From Oligosphaera ethanolica (lineage in GTDB: Bacteria; Verrucomicrobiota; Lentisphaeria; Oligosphaerales; Oligosphaeraceae), in contig NZ_JAUSVL010000001.1 in NCBI RefSeq assembly GCF_030814695.1, positions 1,462,227 through 1,526,226 on the forward strand: 64,000 nucleotides of DNA, written 5' to 3'. A program made the translations under genes and the position numbers. The notes under the pieces are model-generated. The model saw only the letters and a program-made list of their open reading frames with translations. It was not told where the DNA came from and ran no database searches. How positions within the stretch are numbered: position 1 is the stretch's first letter; each line of letters begins with the position of its first letter. Below, one piece after another: positions 9,279-19,110 of this stretch.

Positions 9279-10478
9279 TCAGAATTGCCCGTAGCGTTCG
9301 ATGGCGGCCATGATGAGCCGCATGCCGGTGAGTCGGCTGCCGTTGTTGATGGACCCGGCGGTGGCGAAGACCAGCCCGCGTTGTTCGCGCGCCTCGGCGA
9401 AGTCGCGTAGGAATTCGCGCACCATCCCTTCTTCGTCATTGCGACTGTAGGTAAATGGCGCCAGTTGGCCGTGAATGACCGCCCGCGGGCAATGCTGGCG
9501 GATATCGCGCACGCGCAGCGTCGGTCCGAAATTCACCCCGCGCAGGTCCAACTCGCCCAGCAGCGGCAACAGATGCCCCATGGCCGAGTCGCTATGCTGA
9601 AAGCGGTGATTGCCGGGCTCCGGCGCATAGTGCCCGAACACCGCCCGGTGAATCGGCATGGCAAAAAAGTCATACATCTCGGGCGAAAACAGACAGCAGT
9701 TGTCATCCGCCCACGACCAATGCCGCGCGCGCGCGACGTCCTCCGCCTGCGCCTCGGCATCCAGCACCCCGGCCCGTGCAAGTATTGCCCGCGCCAGCAC
9801 GTCGCTGAAACGACGTAGCAAATCCGGATTGTCATAGTAAAGCATGAGGAGATTTTCCGCGCCAAATATCGAGCACGCGAAGGTACAGGGCCCGCGCTGG
9901 CCCCGGTACAGCGGCACTTTCAGACCCAGGGCCGTCAGCCGCGCCTTTTCGCTCGCCCAGTTTTCCGGCAGCAGGAAGTCCCGCAGATTCTCCAGCCGGC
10001 GTTCAACGCGATCCAGCAAAGCGGCCAGCGACGCCTCGTCGTGCGCAGACTGCTTCAGCCACCACGACCCCGATGCGCCCCCTTCCCAGACATTCTCGGC
10101 CTCAAAAATGTCATACAGCTCCTTGACCCTTGGCCACTGCCGCGCCAAGTCGGGCAATTTTTCCGGCAAAATGCGCCGGCCGACGATCTTTTCGGCCTTG
10201 TCGTTGTAACGCCGGCACAGCTCCACGCCCCAGGCCGGTTCGCTGTATTGAAAACGCCACCAGTCCTGTTCGACGCCGAGCTCGTCAAACACGCACTCCC
10301 AGGTCAGCGTCGCTCCGAATGGACATTGTTCAATCTTGTCTCCGAAGGGCGCTGCCATCGCCTCGCGTTGCTTGCGCCAAAAGGCCTCGATGTCCAGCGG
10401 TGCCAAGCCGCCGTTCTTGCGCATGTCGTCAAGCAGCACCGATACGTTCAGGTCCATTTCGCACTTAGTCATGGTCAC
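9279..10478 (-). CDS. Uroporphyrinogen decarboxylase (URO-D) superfamily protein
   Basis: 399 residues. The central segment (GPCTFACSIFGAENLLMLYYDNPDLLRRFSDVL) and the C-terminal HSDSAMGHLLPLL...GVNFGPTLRVRDIR...AVIHGQLAPF are typical of URO-D/methylcobamide:CoM methyltransferase-like proteins of Lentisphaerota and Planctomycetes. These form a TIM barrel and are often corrinoid methyltransferases rather than haem enzymes. No haem-pathway neighbours are present, so a role in methyl transfer is more likely but unproven. An earlier TTG/GTG start is possible; the ATG pair at the given end is used. The gene is divergent from the GH43 gene with a ~195-base intergenic region that should hold both promoters. 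Confidence 0.75.
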   Translation of the reverse strand: MTMTKCEMDLNVSVLLDDMRKNGGLAPLDIEAFWRKQREAMAAPFGDKIEQCPFGATLTWECVFDELGVEQDWWRFQYSEPAWGVELCRRYNDKAEKIVGRRILPEKLPDLARQWPRVKELYDIFEAENVWEGGASGSWWLKQSAHDEASLAALLDRVERRLENLRDFLLPENWASEKARLTALGLKVPLYRGQRGPCTFACSIFGAENLLMLYYDNPDLLRRFSDVLARAILARAGVLDAEAQAEDVARARHWSWADDNCCLFSPEMYDFFAMPIHRAVFGHYAPEPGNHRFQHSDSAMGHLLPLLGELDLRGVNFGPTLRVRDIRQHCPRAVIHGQLAPFTYSRNDEEGMVREFLRDFAEAREQRGLVFATAGSINNGSRLTGMRLIMAAIERYGQF

Positions 10479-10673
10479 CAGCCCTTTGGCTACGGATTTG
10501 TAACGCCTCTATTCTTATTCATTTCAGCCCGCCGCACCGTTGTTTTGCCCAACACCTGGCTGTATTGTTGTGTTCATCTCAGCGGAAGCAGCAATATAAA
10601 CGCCTACCGCGTGCCATTCCTAGTTTCCACAGAAAAACACTTCGCCACCAACCCACGCAAGCCCCGCTTCACC

Positions 10674-11762
10674 ATGATCACGCGCTGCTTCACCACCCAC
10701 GCCCATGCTCGCACCACACGGCGACGCGCCAAAGCGCTGCCTTACGTTGTCGCCATGGTCATCGCCATGGGCTGCGCCCGCGGCAATGCCGCGGACGCGC
10801 CAGTTCCCCCGCCGGCCCCAGCCCTTTCTGCTTCCCTGCCACCCCCAACCACCGGTCAAGTCATGCTCACTCTCAACGACATCCGCATCCGCGATCCCTT
10901 CGTGCTTCCCGTCGCCGCCGAACAGTGCTACTACATGTACGCATCCACCGGTTCGTCCTGCCCAGCCGGCACGCCCCTGGGCTTCGTCGCCTTCCGTAGC
11001 AACGACCTCCAGCATTGGTCCGAACCAATCCGCGTCTTCACCCCGCCGGCGGACTTCTGGGCCACCCGCGACTACTGGGCACCCGAAGTCCATGCCTACA
11101 AAGACAAGTACTACCTCTTCGCCACCCTCAAAGCCCCGAACCACTACCGCGGAACGCAAATCTTCGTCGCCGACTCTCCTGCCGGGCCCTTCACTGCCAT
11201 CAGTGACCGCCCGGCGACGCCAGAGCACTGGGAGTGCCTCGACGGCACGCTCTTCGTCGCCGACGACGGCACGCCCTTCATCGTCTTCTGCCACGAATGG
11301 CTGCAAGTCCACAACGGCACGATCTGCGCCATGCCACTCAGCGCCGACCTCAGCCGCCCCGCCGGCCGACCCATCTATCTCTTCTCCGCCACCGATGCGC
11401 CATGGGGCAAAAAGCACCCATTCCCCGCACCAGGCAGCAAGCGCGACTACCCCACCTACGTCACCGACGGCCCCTTCCTTCATCGCAGCGCCAACGGCCG
11501 CCTCTTCATGCTCTGGTCCAGCTTCGGTACCGATGGCTACGCCGTCGGCATCGCCGAAAGCAGCAACGGCCACATTGACGGCGACTGGCGACAGCACCCC
11601 GAGCCACTCTTCACCAAAAACGGCGGCCACGCCATGATCTTCCGCTCCTTCCAAAACCAGCTGTACATAGCCCTCCATGCACCCAACACCGGCCCCTACG
11701 AACGCGCGCTGTTCCTACCCATCAGCGAAGACCCCGACGGCTCACTGCGCATGGTTCAATAA
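10674..11762 (+). CDS. Secreted glycoside hydrolase, GH43-like
   Basis: 362 residues from the ATG chosen because an Arg-rich n-region and hydrophobic stretch (LPYVVAMVIAMGCA) follow it, a likely signal peptide; the frame is open further upstream but without coding character. The five-bladed propeller carries the GH43 catalytic set: base D74 in IRDPFV, pKa-modulating D190 in CLDGTLF, and acid E208 in CHEWL. WAPEVHAYKDKYYLF is the usual blade-2 motif. Such enzymes remove arabinose or xylose side chains from plant glycans outside the cytoplasm. The cysteine in AMGC could allow lipidation but does not fit the lipobox well. Confidence 0.85.
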   Translation: MITRCFTTHAHARTTRRRAKALPYVVAMVIAMGCARGNAADAPVPPPAPALSASLPPPTTGQVMLTLNDIRIRDPFVLPVAAEQCYYMYASTGSSCPAGTPLGFVAFRSNDLQHWSEPIRVFTPPADFWATRDYWAPEVHAYKDKYYLFATLKAPNHYRGTQIFVADSPAGPFTAISDRPATPEHWECLDGTLFVADDGTPFIVFCHEWLQVHNGTICAMPLSADLSRPAGRPIYLFSATDAPWGKKHPFPAPGSKRDYPTYVTDGPFLHRSANGRLFMLWSSFGTDGYAVGIAESSNGHIDGDWRQHPEPLFTKNGGHAMIFRSFQNQLYIALHAPNTGPYERALFLPISEDPDGSLRMVQ

Positions 11763-11864
11763 ACTCCAGTCATCACCCTCTTGTTTTTTACAACAGCATA
11801 GTATAAACTAGTCAATGACATGATGTTTTAGTTTTCTTTACCAACAAGGAATTGGAGGCTGGTC

Positions 11865-12575
11865 ATGAATCGAATTGCGCGTTTTACCCTGATCGAATTG
11901 CTGGTCGTCATTGCCATCATCGCCATTCTTGCTGCCATGCTGCTGCCAGCGTTAAGCAAGGCACGGGAAAAGGCCCGCCAAGCCAGTTGTGCGTCAAACC
12001 TTAAGCAGTGCGCACTGGGTGCAAGCATGTACATCGACGACAATGCCGACTACTTCCCCGTCGGCTGCGCCACCTGGAAACTCGCCAACGGCTCGACCTC
12101 CGAATGGCACAACGCCATCAAAGACTACGTCGGCGACGCCAAGACCTACATCTGCCCGTCAAAATCCAATTTTTCCCGCGGTTACGGCGCCGTCATCAAC
12201 TACAGCGACTGGAATTCCAGCATATCGTCACTGCTGTTGGCGTCTCCCGCAACCTCCGCCTACTTTTGTGATGCCGCACAGTGCGACTCCGCAAAGGTAA
12301 CGCCAGACCCCAAATACGAAAACTGGGACTCCTACGCCACCGGCTCGACTCACTACCAGTGGACACCGCCAACCAGCCGCTGGAATTCCTGTTATTACTC
12401 AGAAGCTGCCGAAGGTAACCGCGCGCGCAGACCTACCTCACGCCACAACCAAACCGGCATCAATGTCTCCTACGTCGACGGCCACGTCGAAAGCAAAAAT
12501 GTCTATAACTTCCTCGGGCCATTCCCCCAAGGCCATGCCCTGAAATCCGCCGACAACGCCTGGGATCTCTACTAA
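11865..12575 (+). CDS. Prepilin-type N-terminal methylation-domain protein (type II pseudopilin-like)
   Basis: 236 residues. The start is a canonical class III signal: [20 protein letters not shown], with E at +5 of the cleaved form, followed by [24 protein letters not shown]. The C-terminus has the [17 protein letters not shown] element (H-X9-DG) seen in the hugely expanded pseudopilin families of Lentisphaerota, Planctomycetes and Verrucomicrobia. The globular part between is variable and may be an extracellular or periplasmic filament tip. A GGAGG ribosome site precedes the ATG. There is no pilus assembly gene nearby, as is usual for these orphans. It is the best taxonomic marker in the window. 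Confidence 0.92.
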   Translation: MNRIARFTLIELLVVIAIIAILAAMLLPALSKAREKARQASCASNLKQCALGASMYIDDNADYFPVGCATWKLANGSTSEWHNAIKDYVGDAKTYICPSKSNFSRGYGAVINYSDWNSSISSLLLASPATSAYFCDAAQCDSAKVTPDPKYENWDSYATGSTHYQWTPPTSRWNSCYYSEAAEGNRARRPTSRHNQTGINVSYVDGHVESKNVYNFLGPFPQGHALKSADNAWDLY

Positions 12576-12747
12576 ACCGACAACCCGCGCCAGGGCGCCT
12601 GAACACCGTCCGCATCAACATCGGGCCATAGCGCGGCCCCCGCCCAGGCAACGCTCAGCAAGCAAGACCGATTACCCCGTTTTCCCCTTTTCCACTCTCC
12701 GCCAGTTGTCTTTACGACCAAGACCGATATATTAACGGCGCTTTTTG

Positions 12748-12825
12748 CGGGGCGTAGCGCAGTCTGGTTAGCGCGAGTGGTTTGGGACCACTAGGTCGGG
12801 GGTTCGAATCCCTCCGCCCCGACCA
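12748..12825 (+). tRNA. tRNA-Pro (anticodon TGG)
   Basis: A full cloverleaf can be drawn. The acceptor stem is CGGGGCG/CGCCCCG, the D stem GCGC/GCGC, and the anticodon stem AGTGG/CCACT with loop TTTGGGA, giving TGG at positions 34-36. The T arm is GGGGG-TTCGAAT-CCCTC and a CCA end is encoded. It is followed by a strong terminator. Confidence 0.95.
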
Positions 12826-12839
12826 TCTTCACTCCTCAT

Positions 12840-12870
12840 CCGTCAACGGCTCGCCGTTGACGGATTTTTT
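12840..12870 (+). terminator. Rho-independent terminator of tRNA-Pro
   Basis: A 10-base perfect stem, CCGTCAACGG/CCGTTGACGG, with a CTCG loop is followed by a T6 tract 14 bases after the tRNA 3' end. Confidence 0.93.
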
Positions 12871-12970
12871 GTCTGTGGCACAAGCAGCCAGTCCGCCGCA
12901 CGCATGGTCCGGTTTGTATGCGGCCAGCCCGAGGTTATTGTTTGTCAACACCACGCGCGACGGAGGATAT

Positions 12971-13261
12971 ATGGATAGACAGCACACTCTTGAACTGCTA
13001 CGTCGTTGCAAGCCGGAATTGCGCGCACGCTTTGGCGTGACCAGACTAGCCCTGTTCGGGTCCACTGCGCGGGACACCGCGAACAGTGGTAGCGATGTTG
13101 ATATCCTCGTGGCCTTCGACGGCCCCGCCACCTCAAAACGCTACTTTGGCGTACAATTTTATCTGGAGGACCTGCTTGGGCGACCGGTTGACCTGGTTAC
13201 TGAAAAAGCCCGGCGCCCAGAACTGCGACCCTTTATCGACCAGGAGATGATCAATGTCTGA
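12971..13261 (+). CDS. mntA: MntA-like nucleotidyltransferase antitoxin
   Basis: 96 residues. This is a minimal nucleotidyltransferase with the GSx10DxD signature (GSTARDTANSGSDVD) and a third acidic residue in RPVDLVTE. MntA antitoxins AMPylate a tyrosine of the HepT toxin and so inactivate it (type VII toxin-antitoxin). The ATG was chosen because GGAGG lies 5 bases before it; the frame is open upstream but overlaps the tRNA. The 3' end overlaps hepT by 8 bases, implying translational coupling. Confidence 0.9.
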   Translation: MDRQHTLELLRRCKPELRARFGVTRLALFGSTARDTANSGSDVDILVAFDGPATSKRYFGVQFYLEDLLGRPVDLVTEKARRPELRPFIDQEMINV

Positions 13262-13610
13262 CGACAGACCGCGCGAGTGGCGCATCTACCTTGACGACAT
13301 GATCACCTTTGCATCCAAGGTGATCAGCTACACCAATGGGCTGGACCAGGCTGGTTTCCTGGCCAACGAGCTTGTAGTCGATGCCACCTTGCGTAACGTG
13401 GCACTAATCGGCGAAGCAGCCCGGCAGATTCCCGATGACATCCGCTCGCAGCATCCTGAGATTCCTTGGCGTTTGATCACTGCTACGCGTAATCGTCTTA
13501 TCCATGGCTACCTTGGTATAGATAACGATACCATCTGGAGTATCATCCATGACGATATTCCAGAGCTACTGCCACTACTTCACACTGTCAAGGCAAAAAA
13601 ACAGAGCTAG
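13254..13610 (+). CDS. hepT: HepT-like toxin (DUF86, HEPN RNase)
   Basis: 118 residues, an all-helical HEPN domain. The RNase motif Rx4H is R79-NRLI-H84, followed by G-Y86, the tyrosine AMPylated by MntA in characterised pairs. The GEAARQIPDDIR segment and the IPWRLITATRNRLIHGY block are typical of the family. It overlaps mntA and lies directly downstream of tRNA-Pro, a common landing spot for accessory genes. HepT cleaves RNA, in some systems tRNA ends. All key residues are intact, so the pair looks functional. Confidence 0.92.
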   Translation: MSDDRPREWRIYLDDMITFASKVISYTNGLDQAGFLANELVVDATLRNVALIGEAARQIPDDIRSQHPEIPWRLITATRNRLIHGYLGIDNDTIWSIIHDDIPELLPLLHTVKAKKQS

Positions 13611-13677
13611 CCAGCAAGCAATTTGGGCGCGTTAAAAACTCCCGCTACTGCCCGTTCCCTCCCACGAACCCTCTCCC

Positions 13678-14397
13678 ATGCCAAACAACGACCTCGCCCA
13701 GACCATTGCGTCCGCAGTGATTGCCGCCGGCGATCCCGCCAAGGCCTTGACCATGCAACGCTTCTTCAAGACCGGCCCCGGCCAATATGGCGAAGGCGAC
13801 CAGTTCCTGGGCCTGACGGCCCCAATCATGCGCCAGCTGGCAAAAATCTACCGCGATTGCCCGCCGGAGGACGCCTGTCGACTCCTCGCCAGCCCCTGGC
13901 ACGAAGTCCGCTCCTGCGCACTACTCCTGTTGGTCAACAGCTATGCCGCCGCCGGCGACGACGCCCGCCGCGAGCGCATCTACCGCCTCTATCTCCAGCA
14001 CACAGCGCGCATCAACAACTGGGACCTGGTGGACATCTCGGCACCCGGCATTGTCGGCGAGCACCTGCTTACCCGCGACCGCACGCCACTGACCGCTCTC
14101 GCCGCCAGCGCTTGGCTCTGGGATCAGCGTATCGCCATGGTCGCGACCCTGACCTTTATCCGCGCCGGCGAATTCGCCGACACCCTCCGCCTGGTGGAGC
14201 AACTCCTGTCCCACCAGCACGACCTGATGCACAAAGCGATGGGCTGGATGCTCCGCGAAGTCGGCAAACGAGACCGCGACACCCTCAGCGCCTTCCTCCG
14301 CAAGCACCAACACGCCCTGCCCCGGACTACCCTGCGCTACGCCATCGAACACTACCCGGCAGCAGAACGGCAGCGCTTCCTGCAAGGCCGCCACTGA
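13678..14397 (+). CDS. AlkD-like DNA alkylation repair protein
   Basis: 239 residues of HEAT-like helical repeats. Family landmarks are FFKTGPGQYGEGDQFLGL at the N-terminus, the NNWDLVDISAPGIVGEHL block, WDQRIAMVATLTFIRAGEF, and the C-terminal DLMHKAMGWMLREVGKRD...LRYAIEH. AlkD proteins excise 3-methyladenine and 7-methylguanine without base flipping. The conserved W and D in NNWDLVD match residues used for lesion contact. The gene stands between the toxin-antitoxin pair and the convergent sensor kinase. Confidence 0.9.
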   Translation: MPNNDLAQTIASAVIAAGDPAKALTMQRFFKTGPGQYGEGDQFLGLTAPIMRQLAKIYRDCPPEDACRLLASPWHEVRSCALLLLVNSYAAAGDDARRERIYRLYLQHTARINNWDLVDISAPGIVGEHLLTRDRTPLTALAASAWLWDQRIAMVATLTFIRAGEFADTLRLVEQLLSHQHDLMHKAMGWMLREVGKRDRDTLSAFLRKHQHALPRTTLRYAIEHYPAAERQRFLQGRH

Positions 14398-14427
14398 CCA
14401 CACGCCCCAGGTCTGCCACCGGGGTCC

Positions 14428-17400
14428 TCAGCCGCGCGGCAGTAGCCACTTGGCCAGCATCTCCGCTAGTTGCCGCGGCCGAATGGGCTTGGTCAGGTAG
14501 TCATTCATCCCGGCTTCCAGACAGAGCTTCTCGTCGCCCTTCATGGCATGCGCCGTCGTCGCCACAATGATCGCCCCGTGGTCCAACACGGCCGACGTTT
14601 CGTCGCGGATCACCCGGGTAGCCGCGATGCCGTCCATCACGGGCATCTGCACGTCCATCAGCACCATATCATAGCTGCTCTTCTCCAGCAGCCGCACGGC
14701 CTCGAGACCATTGTCGGCCACGTCCACCACCACGCCGAATTTACGCAACATGGCCTTGATTACGGACTGGTTGACGGCCACATCCTCGACCACCAGCACC
14801 CGTGCCTGTCGCTTCTGCAGACAAGCGACAATCACGTTCAGCTCGCTCTCCGATTTCACGTGCTCTACCGTCTGCAGCAACGCATCGGCCGGCGCCGACG
14901 GCAGGGTGCCTGCAAGTACCTCTATGAGCGCCCGTTGCGGTAGCGGCTTGTGCAGCACGGCCCGGCAGCAGCAGTCAACGGCCTTGTCAGACGGCAGGGT
15001 GTCGTTGGAGCTCAGCAGTAGGATCATCCCCGATGCCGGCGCCATGCCCTCGTCGTTAATGCGCCGCGCCAACGTCACACCATCCATGTCGGGCAGAAAA
15101 TGATCCATAACGACAGCCGCAATAGGCTCGCCATCAGCATGTTTGCGCAATGCCGCCAGGGCCGCCTCGCCGCTACCAACGATATGCGGCTCGTAGCCGA
15201 AGGCCGCCAGTTCATAGGCCTGTAGACGACTGTGGCTGCCATGGCTGTCCACCAACAGCACTTTGGTGCCGGGCCGGATCATCCAGGGCTTGACCCGGCT
15301 GCCCTCGTGAGCACCATGCGACGGTTCCAGCCGTACCGTGAACCACGCCTCGGAGCCCTTGCCGGCCTGACTGCGCAAGCCGATCTCGCCGCCCATCAAC
15401 TCCACCAGCTGCCGGCAAATCGCCAGCCCCAGACCGGTGCCGCCATATTTGCGCGTGGACGTCGAATCACCCTGCACAAAGGGCTTGAAAAGCCCGCCGA
15501 GCTTCGCGGGATCAACGCCAACGCCAGTATCGCAGACCGAAAAATACAGCGCGACGGTGTTGCCTCTTGCCCCATCCGTCCTCACGCCGCTTTCCGGCGG
15601 CAGCAGTTCAATACGCACAGTCACATCGCCAGCGTCAGTGAATTTGATGGCGTTGGCGATCAGATTCACCAACACCTGACGCAGGCGCCCCGGATCGCCA
15701 TGCAACCACTGCGGCACACTGGCGGACACATAGCAGTTGACCTCCATCTCTTTGCCAACCGCGCTGTAGGCCATGGTCACCACCGCATCATCCACCAGCT
15801 TCATTAGGTCGAAATCCACCGGTTCGAGCTCGATCTGCCCGGCCTCAATCTTGGCGAAATCAAGGATATCGCCAAGCAACGCCAGCAGCGCTTCGCCGTT
15901 CTTACTGATCATCTCGACGTACTGCCGCCCAACCAGCGGCAACTCCAGCTCAAGCAACATGTCGGCCATGCCGATCACCGCATTGAGAGGCGTGCGAATC
16001 TCGTGGCTCATATTGGCAAGAAATTCACTCTTGGCGCGACTGGCACTTTCGGCCTGCTGCGCCATCTTCCGCGCCAGCTCTTCGGATTCCCGTAGCAAGC
16101 GATTGTTTTCCGCCTGCCGAGACTCCTGCTCGCGACGCCCGCTGATGTCCCGCGCCGACGCGTAGATCAGCCCATCGCCAATGGTCGCCCGCCATTCAAT
16201 CCAGCGATAGCCGCCATCCGCATGACGATAACGGTTGACAAAGCCATCAATGCCCTTGCCTTCCTGCAGGCGAGCAAAAACCGTGCGCGAGGCCGGCACA
16301 TCGTCCGGATGCAAGCAAGACTGATAGGTCTTCCCGATCATGTCTGCCGCAGCAAAGCCCGTCGTCTCCCGCCACTGCGGATTGACCCGCAAAAAGGTGC
16401 CTTTGAGGTCGAGAATGCAGAACAGATCGACGCTGGTATTGAAATACAGTGTCAGCTGTTCTTCGAGTTTCACCTGATCGGTGACGTCCACAAAGAAAGT
16501 CGCAAAATAGGGCGGCTCCGTCCGATACGCCCAGACGCGATAATGGCGCCCCAACTCCACCGAATAACGCTGCAGATAACGGCCCTGGCCGCTGCGCACG
16601 ACCTCTGCGTAGGTGTCAAGCCACTCCTGCTCAGTGGCCGGCAAGACCTCCCGCACCGTCCGCCCAAGGATCGCCGACGCCTCCAAGCCAGTGATATTTT
16701 CAAAACCCGGATTCACTTCAACAAAGCGGTAGTCCACCGCCTTGCCACTGTCGTCGTAAAGCATTTCATGCAACGCAAAAGCACCAATCATGTTCTCAAA
16801 AAGCATGCGGAATTTCTTTTCACTCGCACTCAGCTGTGCCGTGCGCGCAGCGACTTGCTCCTGCAGCTGCTGGCGGTTCCGCAGCAGCAGAAATAAAATG
16901 GTCGTCATCGTCGCACTCAACAGCGCCCCGGCCAGAAAGGCCAGGCGCTCTTTCCAATGCCTGGTGGAGCGCAGAAACTCCACGCTTGGTCGCGCCGTCA
17001 GCATATAGACCTGCCCAAACTCGCAAATAGGCCGCCGTAACTGCATAGCCGCTGGCGCTTCGCCCGCCTCGCCCGCCGAAAACATCGCCTGCACACCGCC
17101 ACCGGGCGGCAAATACGAAAACTCCAGGGCAATCAGCGGATGGCGCCCGCGATCGACGTTGAATATCTTGTCCATGCGCATCACCAGCGACGCCGCCCCA
17201 CGCAGACGCCCCGTGCCATCGCTAGCAAAAACAGGCGCATAGACAATGATGTTCTTGCCCACCCGCAGGCGGTCATGCACCACCCCAATGGACTCCGTGG
17301 CAGTCGGCATGCGCACGCGTATGGCCTTTTCCAACGCCAAACGCCGCTCATCTTTGCTGCCATGATCAAAACCCACTACGCTTTCATGGCCGACCACGGG

Positions 17401-18543
17401 ATATAAATTGACAATGGGGTAATACAAATCGCGACCACTCGCCGCCTCGCGGCGACCGTCTTCACCATGCTGCCAGACCATAAAATCGCCCCCCCACATC
17501 TGCCGCATTGTGGCCTCAAACTCGGCCTTGTCCTCGGCCTTAACCACCGGCATCCACGCCAGCGCCTGCACGAGCGACGTCTTGGTTAAGTGCCGCGAGT
17601 AAAGCACAAAATCATCCTGAGTGATTTCCGGAATCGTCGCCAAATGCCCCGCTATACCCGCCAATTCCGACACCCTGACTTCGGCAAAAATGCCGGCGAT
17701 GATCTCGCTACGACTGTCAGCCAGCTGCTGAAAAAAAGTCTTCTGACCGAGCTGGTCATTTCGCCGTATCTGCCATGATACCGCCGCTGACAACAGCAGT
17801 CCAAACAGCAGCAGACAGCCGGGCTCCCATAGCAACGCCAAGCGCCGTTCCGGGTGCAACTGCCGGCGGCAAAAGGCACTGATGCCCACGGCTACGCACG
17901 CTAGCATCAACACAGTCACCAGCGCCACGCCAGCGAGCGGCCAGACAAGACGCGTGCGCCACGATTCATACTCCGCATCCATCCCCAGCAACGCCACGGT
18001 CTTGCCACTCACCCGATGGCGGATCGGCGCCAACGCCGACAACCACAGCGACTGGCCATAAGCATAAGGCCCGCTGACGACCTTTTCGCCTCGACCCACC
18101 GCCGCCACCAAATCTGGCATGGACTGGCTGTGCCGCGTACAATGCATGGCATGGCCAGAGGCATCCGTGTACTCGTGGCCACAAAAGAAAAATGCGTCGC
18201 CGCCATCCCGCAAGCCCACCAGATAGATGGAATGCGCATCAGAAAAATTCTGGTCAAGTATCTGCAAGTAGTCCCTGATGCGCTCAATGTGCTCATCGTG
18301 CTTGCCGCTTTCGGCCTCTGCAAACGTGGCCGTCACGTCATATTCAAGCGAGCGGGCAATCTGCGATGCCTGCCGCAGCAGGTCCCGCCGCAATGCCTCT
18401 TCATGGCTCCGCACCAGCCAGTGGCCGTAACCGACACCAGCCGCCAGCACGGCCGCCACGACCAGTATTGCCGCCATCCCCCACAGCACTAGTCGAAAAC
18501 GCGTCAGAGCCAGCGGCATTTGTGACGACATATGAGCACTCAT
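14428..18543 (-). CDS. Hybrid sensor histidine kinase with CHASE, two PAS and two receiver domains
   Basis: 1371 residues. Order: membrane helix ~17-39; a periplasmic cache-like region to ~190; helices near 197-220 and 240-256; a CHASE domain ~290-480 (ALAWMPVVKAEDKAEFE, LRGAASLVMRMDKIF); a helix near 535-555; PAS1 and PAS2 between ~570 and 815; HisKA with the phosphorylated H847 (NMSHEIRTPLN); an ATPase domain with N and G boxes; receiver 1 with D1147 (VMDHFLPDMDG); receiver 2 with D1297 (LMDVQMPVMDG). It has two sensor regions on the outside, one before and one in CHASE. No response-regulator gene is adjacent, so the output is through its own receivers or a distant partner. It converges on the AlkD gene. 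Confidence 0.93.
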   Translation of the reverse strand: MSAHMSSQMPLALTRFRLVLWGMAAILVVAAVLAAGVGYGHWLVRSHEEALRRDLLRQASQIARSLEYDVTATFAEAESGKHDEHIERIRDYLQILDQNFSDAHSIYLVGLRDGGDAFFFCGHEYTDASGHAMHCTRHSQSMPDLVAAVGRGEKVVSGPYAYGQSLWLSALAPIRHRVSGKTVALLGMDAEYESWRTRLVWPLAGVALVTVLMLACVAVGISAFCRRQLHPERRLALLWEPGCLLLFGLLLSAAVSWQIRRNDQLGQKTFFQQLADSRSEIIAGIFAEVRVSELAGIAGHLATIPEITQDDFVLYSRHLTKTSLVQALAWMPVVKAEDKAEFEATMRQMWGGDFMVWQHGEDGRREAASGRDLYYPIVNLYPVVGHESVVGFDHGSKDERRLALEKAIRVRMPTATESIGVVHDRLRVGKNIIVYAPVFASDGTGRLRGAASLVMRMDKIFNVDRGRHPLIALEFSYLPPGGGVQAMFSAGEAGEAPAAMQLRRPICEFGQVYMLTARPSVEFLRSTRHWKERLAFLAGALLSATMTTILFLLLRNRQQLQEQVAARTAQLSASEKKFRMLFENMIGAFALHEMLYDDSGKAVDYRFVEVNPGFENITGLEASAILGRTVREVLPATEQEWLDTYAEVVRSGQGRYLQRYSVELGRHYRVWAYRTEPPYFATFFVDVTDQVKLEEQLTLYFNTSVDLFCILDLKGTFLRVNPQWRETTGFAAADMIGKTYQSCLHPDDVPASRTVFARLQEGKGIDGFVNRYRHADGGYRWIEWRATIGDGLIYASARDISGRREQESRQAENNRLLRESEELARKMAQQAESASRAKSEFLANMSHEIRTPLNAVIGMADMLLELELPLVGRQYVEMISKNGEALLALLGDILDFAKIEAGQIELEPVDFDLMKLVDDAVVTMAYSAVGKEMEVNCYVSASVPQWLHGDPGRLRQVLVNLIANAIKFTDAGDVTVRIELLPPESGVRTDGARGNTVALYFSVCDTGVGVDPAKLGGLFKPFVQGDSTSTRKYGGTGLGLAICRQLVELMGGEIGLRSQAGKGSEAWFTVRLEPSHGAHEGSRVKPWMIRPGTKVLLVDSHGSHSRLQAYELAAFGYEPHIVGSGEAALAALRKHADGEPIAAVVMDHFLPDMDGVTLARRINDEGMAPASGMILLLSSNDTLPSDKAVDCCCRAVLHKPLPQRALIEVLAGTLPSAPADALLQTVEHVKSESELNVIVACLQKRQARVLVVEDVAVNQSVIKAMLRKFGVVVDVADNGLEAVRLLEKSSYDMVLMDVQMPVMDGIAATRVIRDETSAVLDHGAIIVATTAHAMKGDEKLCLEAGMNDYLTKPIRPRQLAEMLAKWLLPRG

Positions 18544-18861
18544 AAGCTGCCTATCCGGTATGCAAACACCAAGGGTTGTTTCATTGCCAGCGCCTGCCGC
18601 CTCTCATAACTTACCGCAGCCCGCGCAAGCCGTTCGCCACGCGTCTTCTCTGCGCGACCAACGCATTTGCCTGCGAACCCCACACTCGACGCGCCGGCAG
18701 GACCGTTCTCTATATAATACGCCCAAAGCACCGCAAATATCAACCACCGCAATGAGTTTCTTTCCCACCGCCCAGCAAAAAGGACGCCCCAGGGTTTCTA
18801 TGGACAGTATGGACAGTATGGACTCAATGGACATAATCCCGCGCCCTTCGTTCGCCGGTCT

Positions 18862-19075
18862 CCCACCAACCGTACCTGGCCCCTCTCGCGGCCGTGGAGT
18901 GGGCGTCTCGCCCACTCCGACGCGACGGCTCATTTCCCGCACCAGCCATCCCCCACCAACCGTACCTGGCCCCTCTCCCGGCGTGGAGTGGGCGTCTCGC
19001 CCACTCCGACGCGACGGCTCATTCCCCGCACCCGCCATCCCCGCCAACCGTAGCCCGCCCCTCTCCCGGCCGTCG
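18862..19075. repeat. 90-base tandem repeat, 2.4 copies
   Basis: Copies begin at about 18862, 18952 and 19041, each starting with 'ccaccaaccgtacctggc' or a variant and containing the dyad GGAGTGGGCGTCTCGCCCACTCC. The third copy is partial. A short TATGGACAG microrepeat precedes it at 18798-18835. It lies in a 1.3-kb gene-free stretch (18544-19842) in which no convincing gene is seen. Confidence 0.85.
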
Positions 19076-19110
19076 GTAATGGCTGCTCGCAACAAGGCTG
19101 TACAAATAAC

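Noticed and set aside
10041..10673. N-terminal extension of the GH43 frame
   Set aside because: It is antisense to the URO-D gene and precedes a clear signal peptide.
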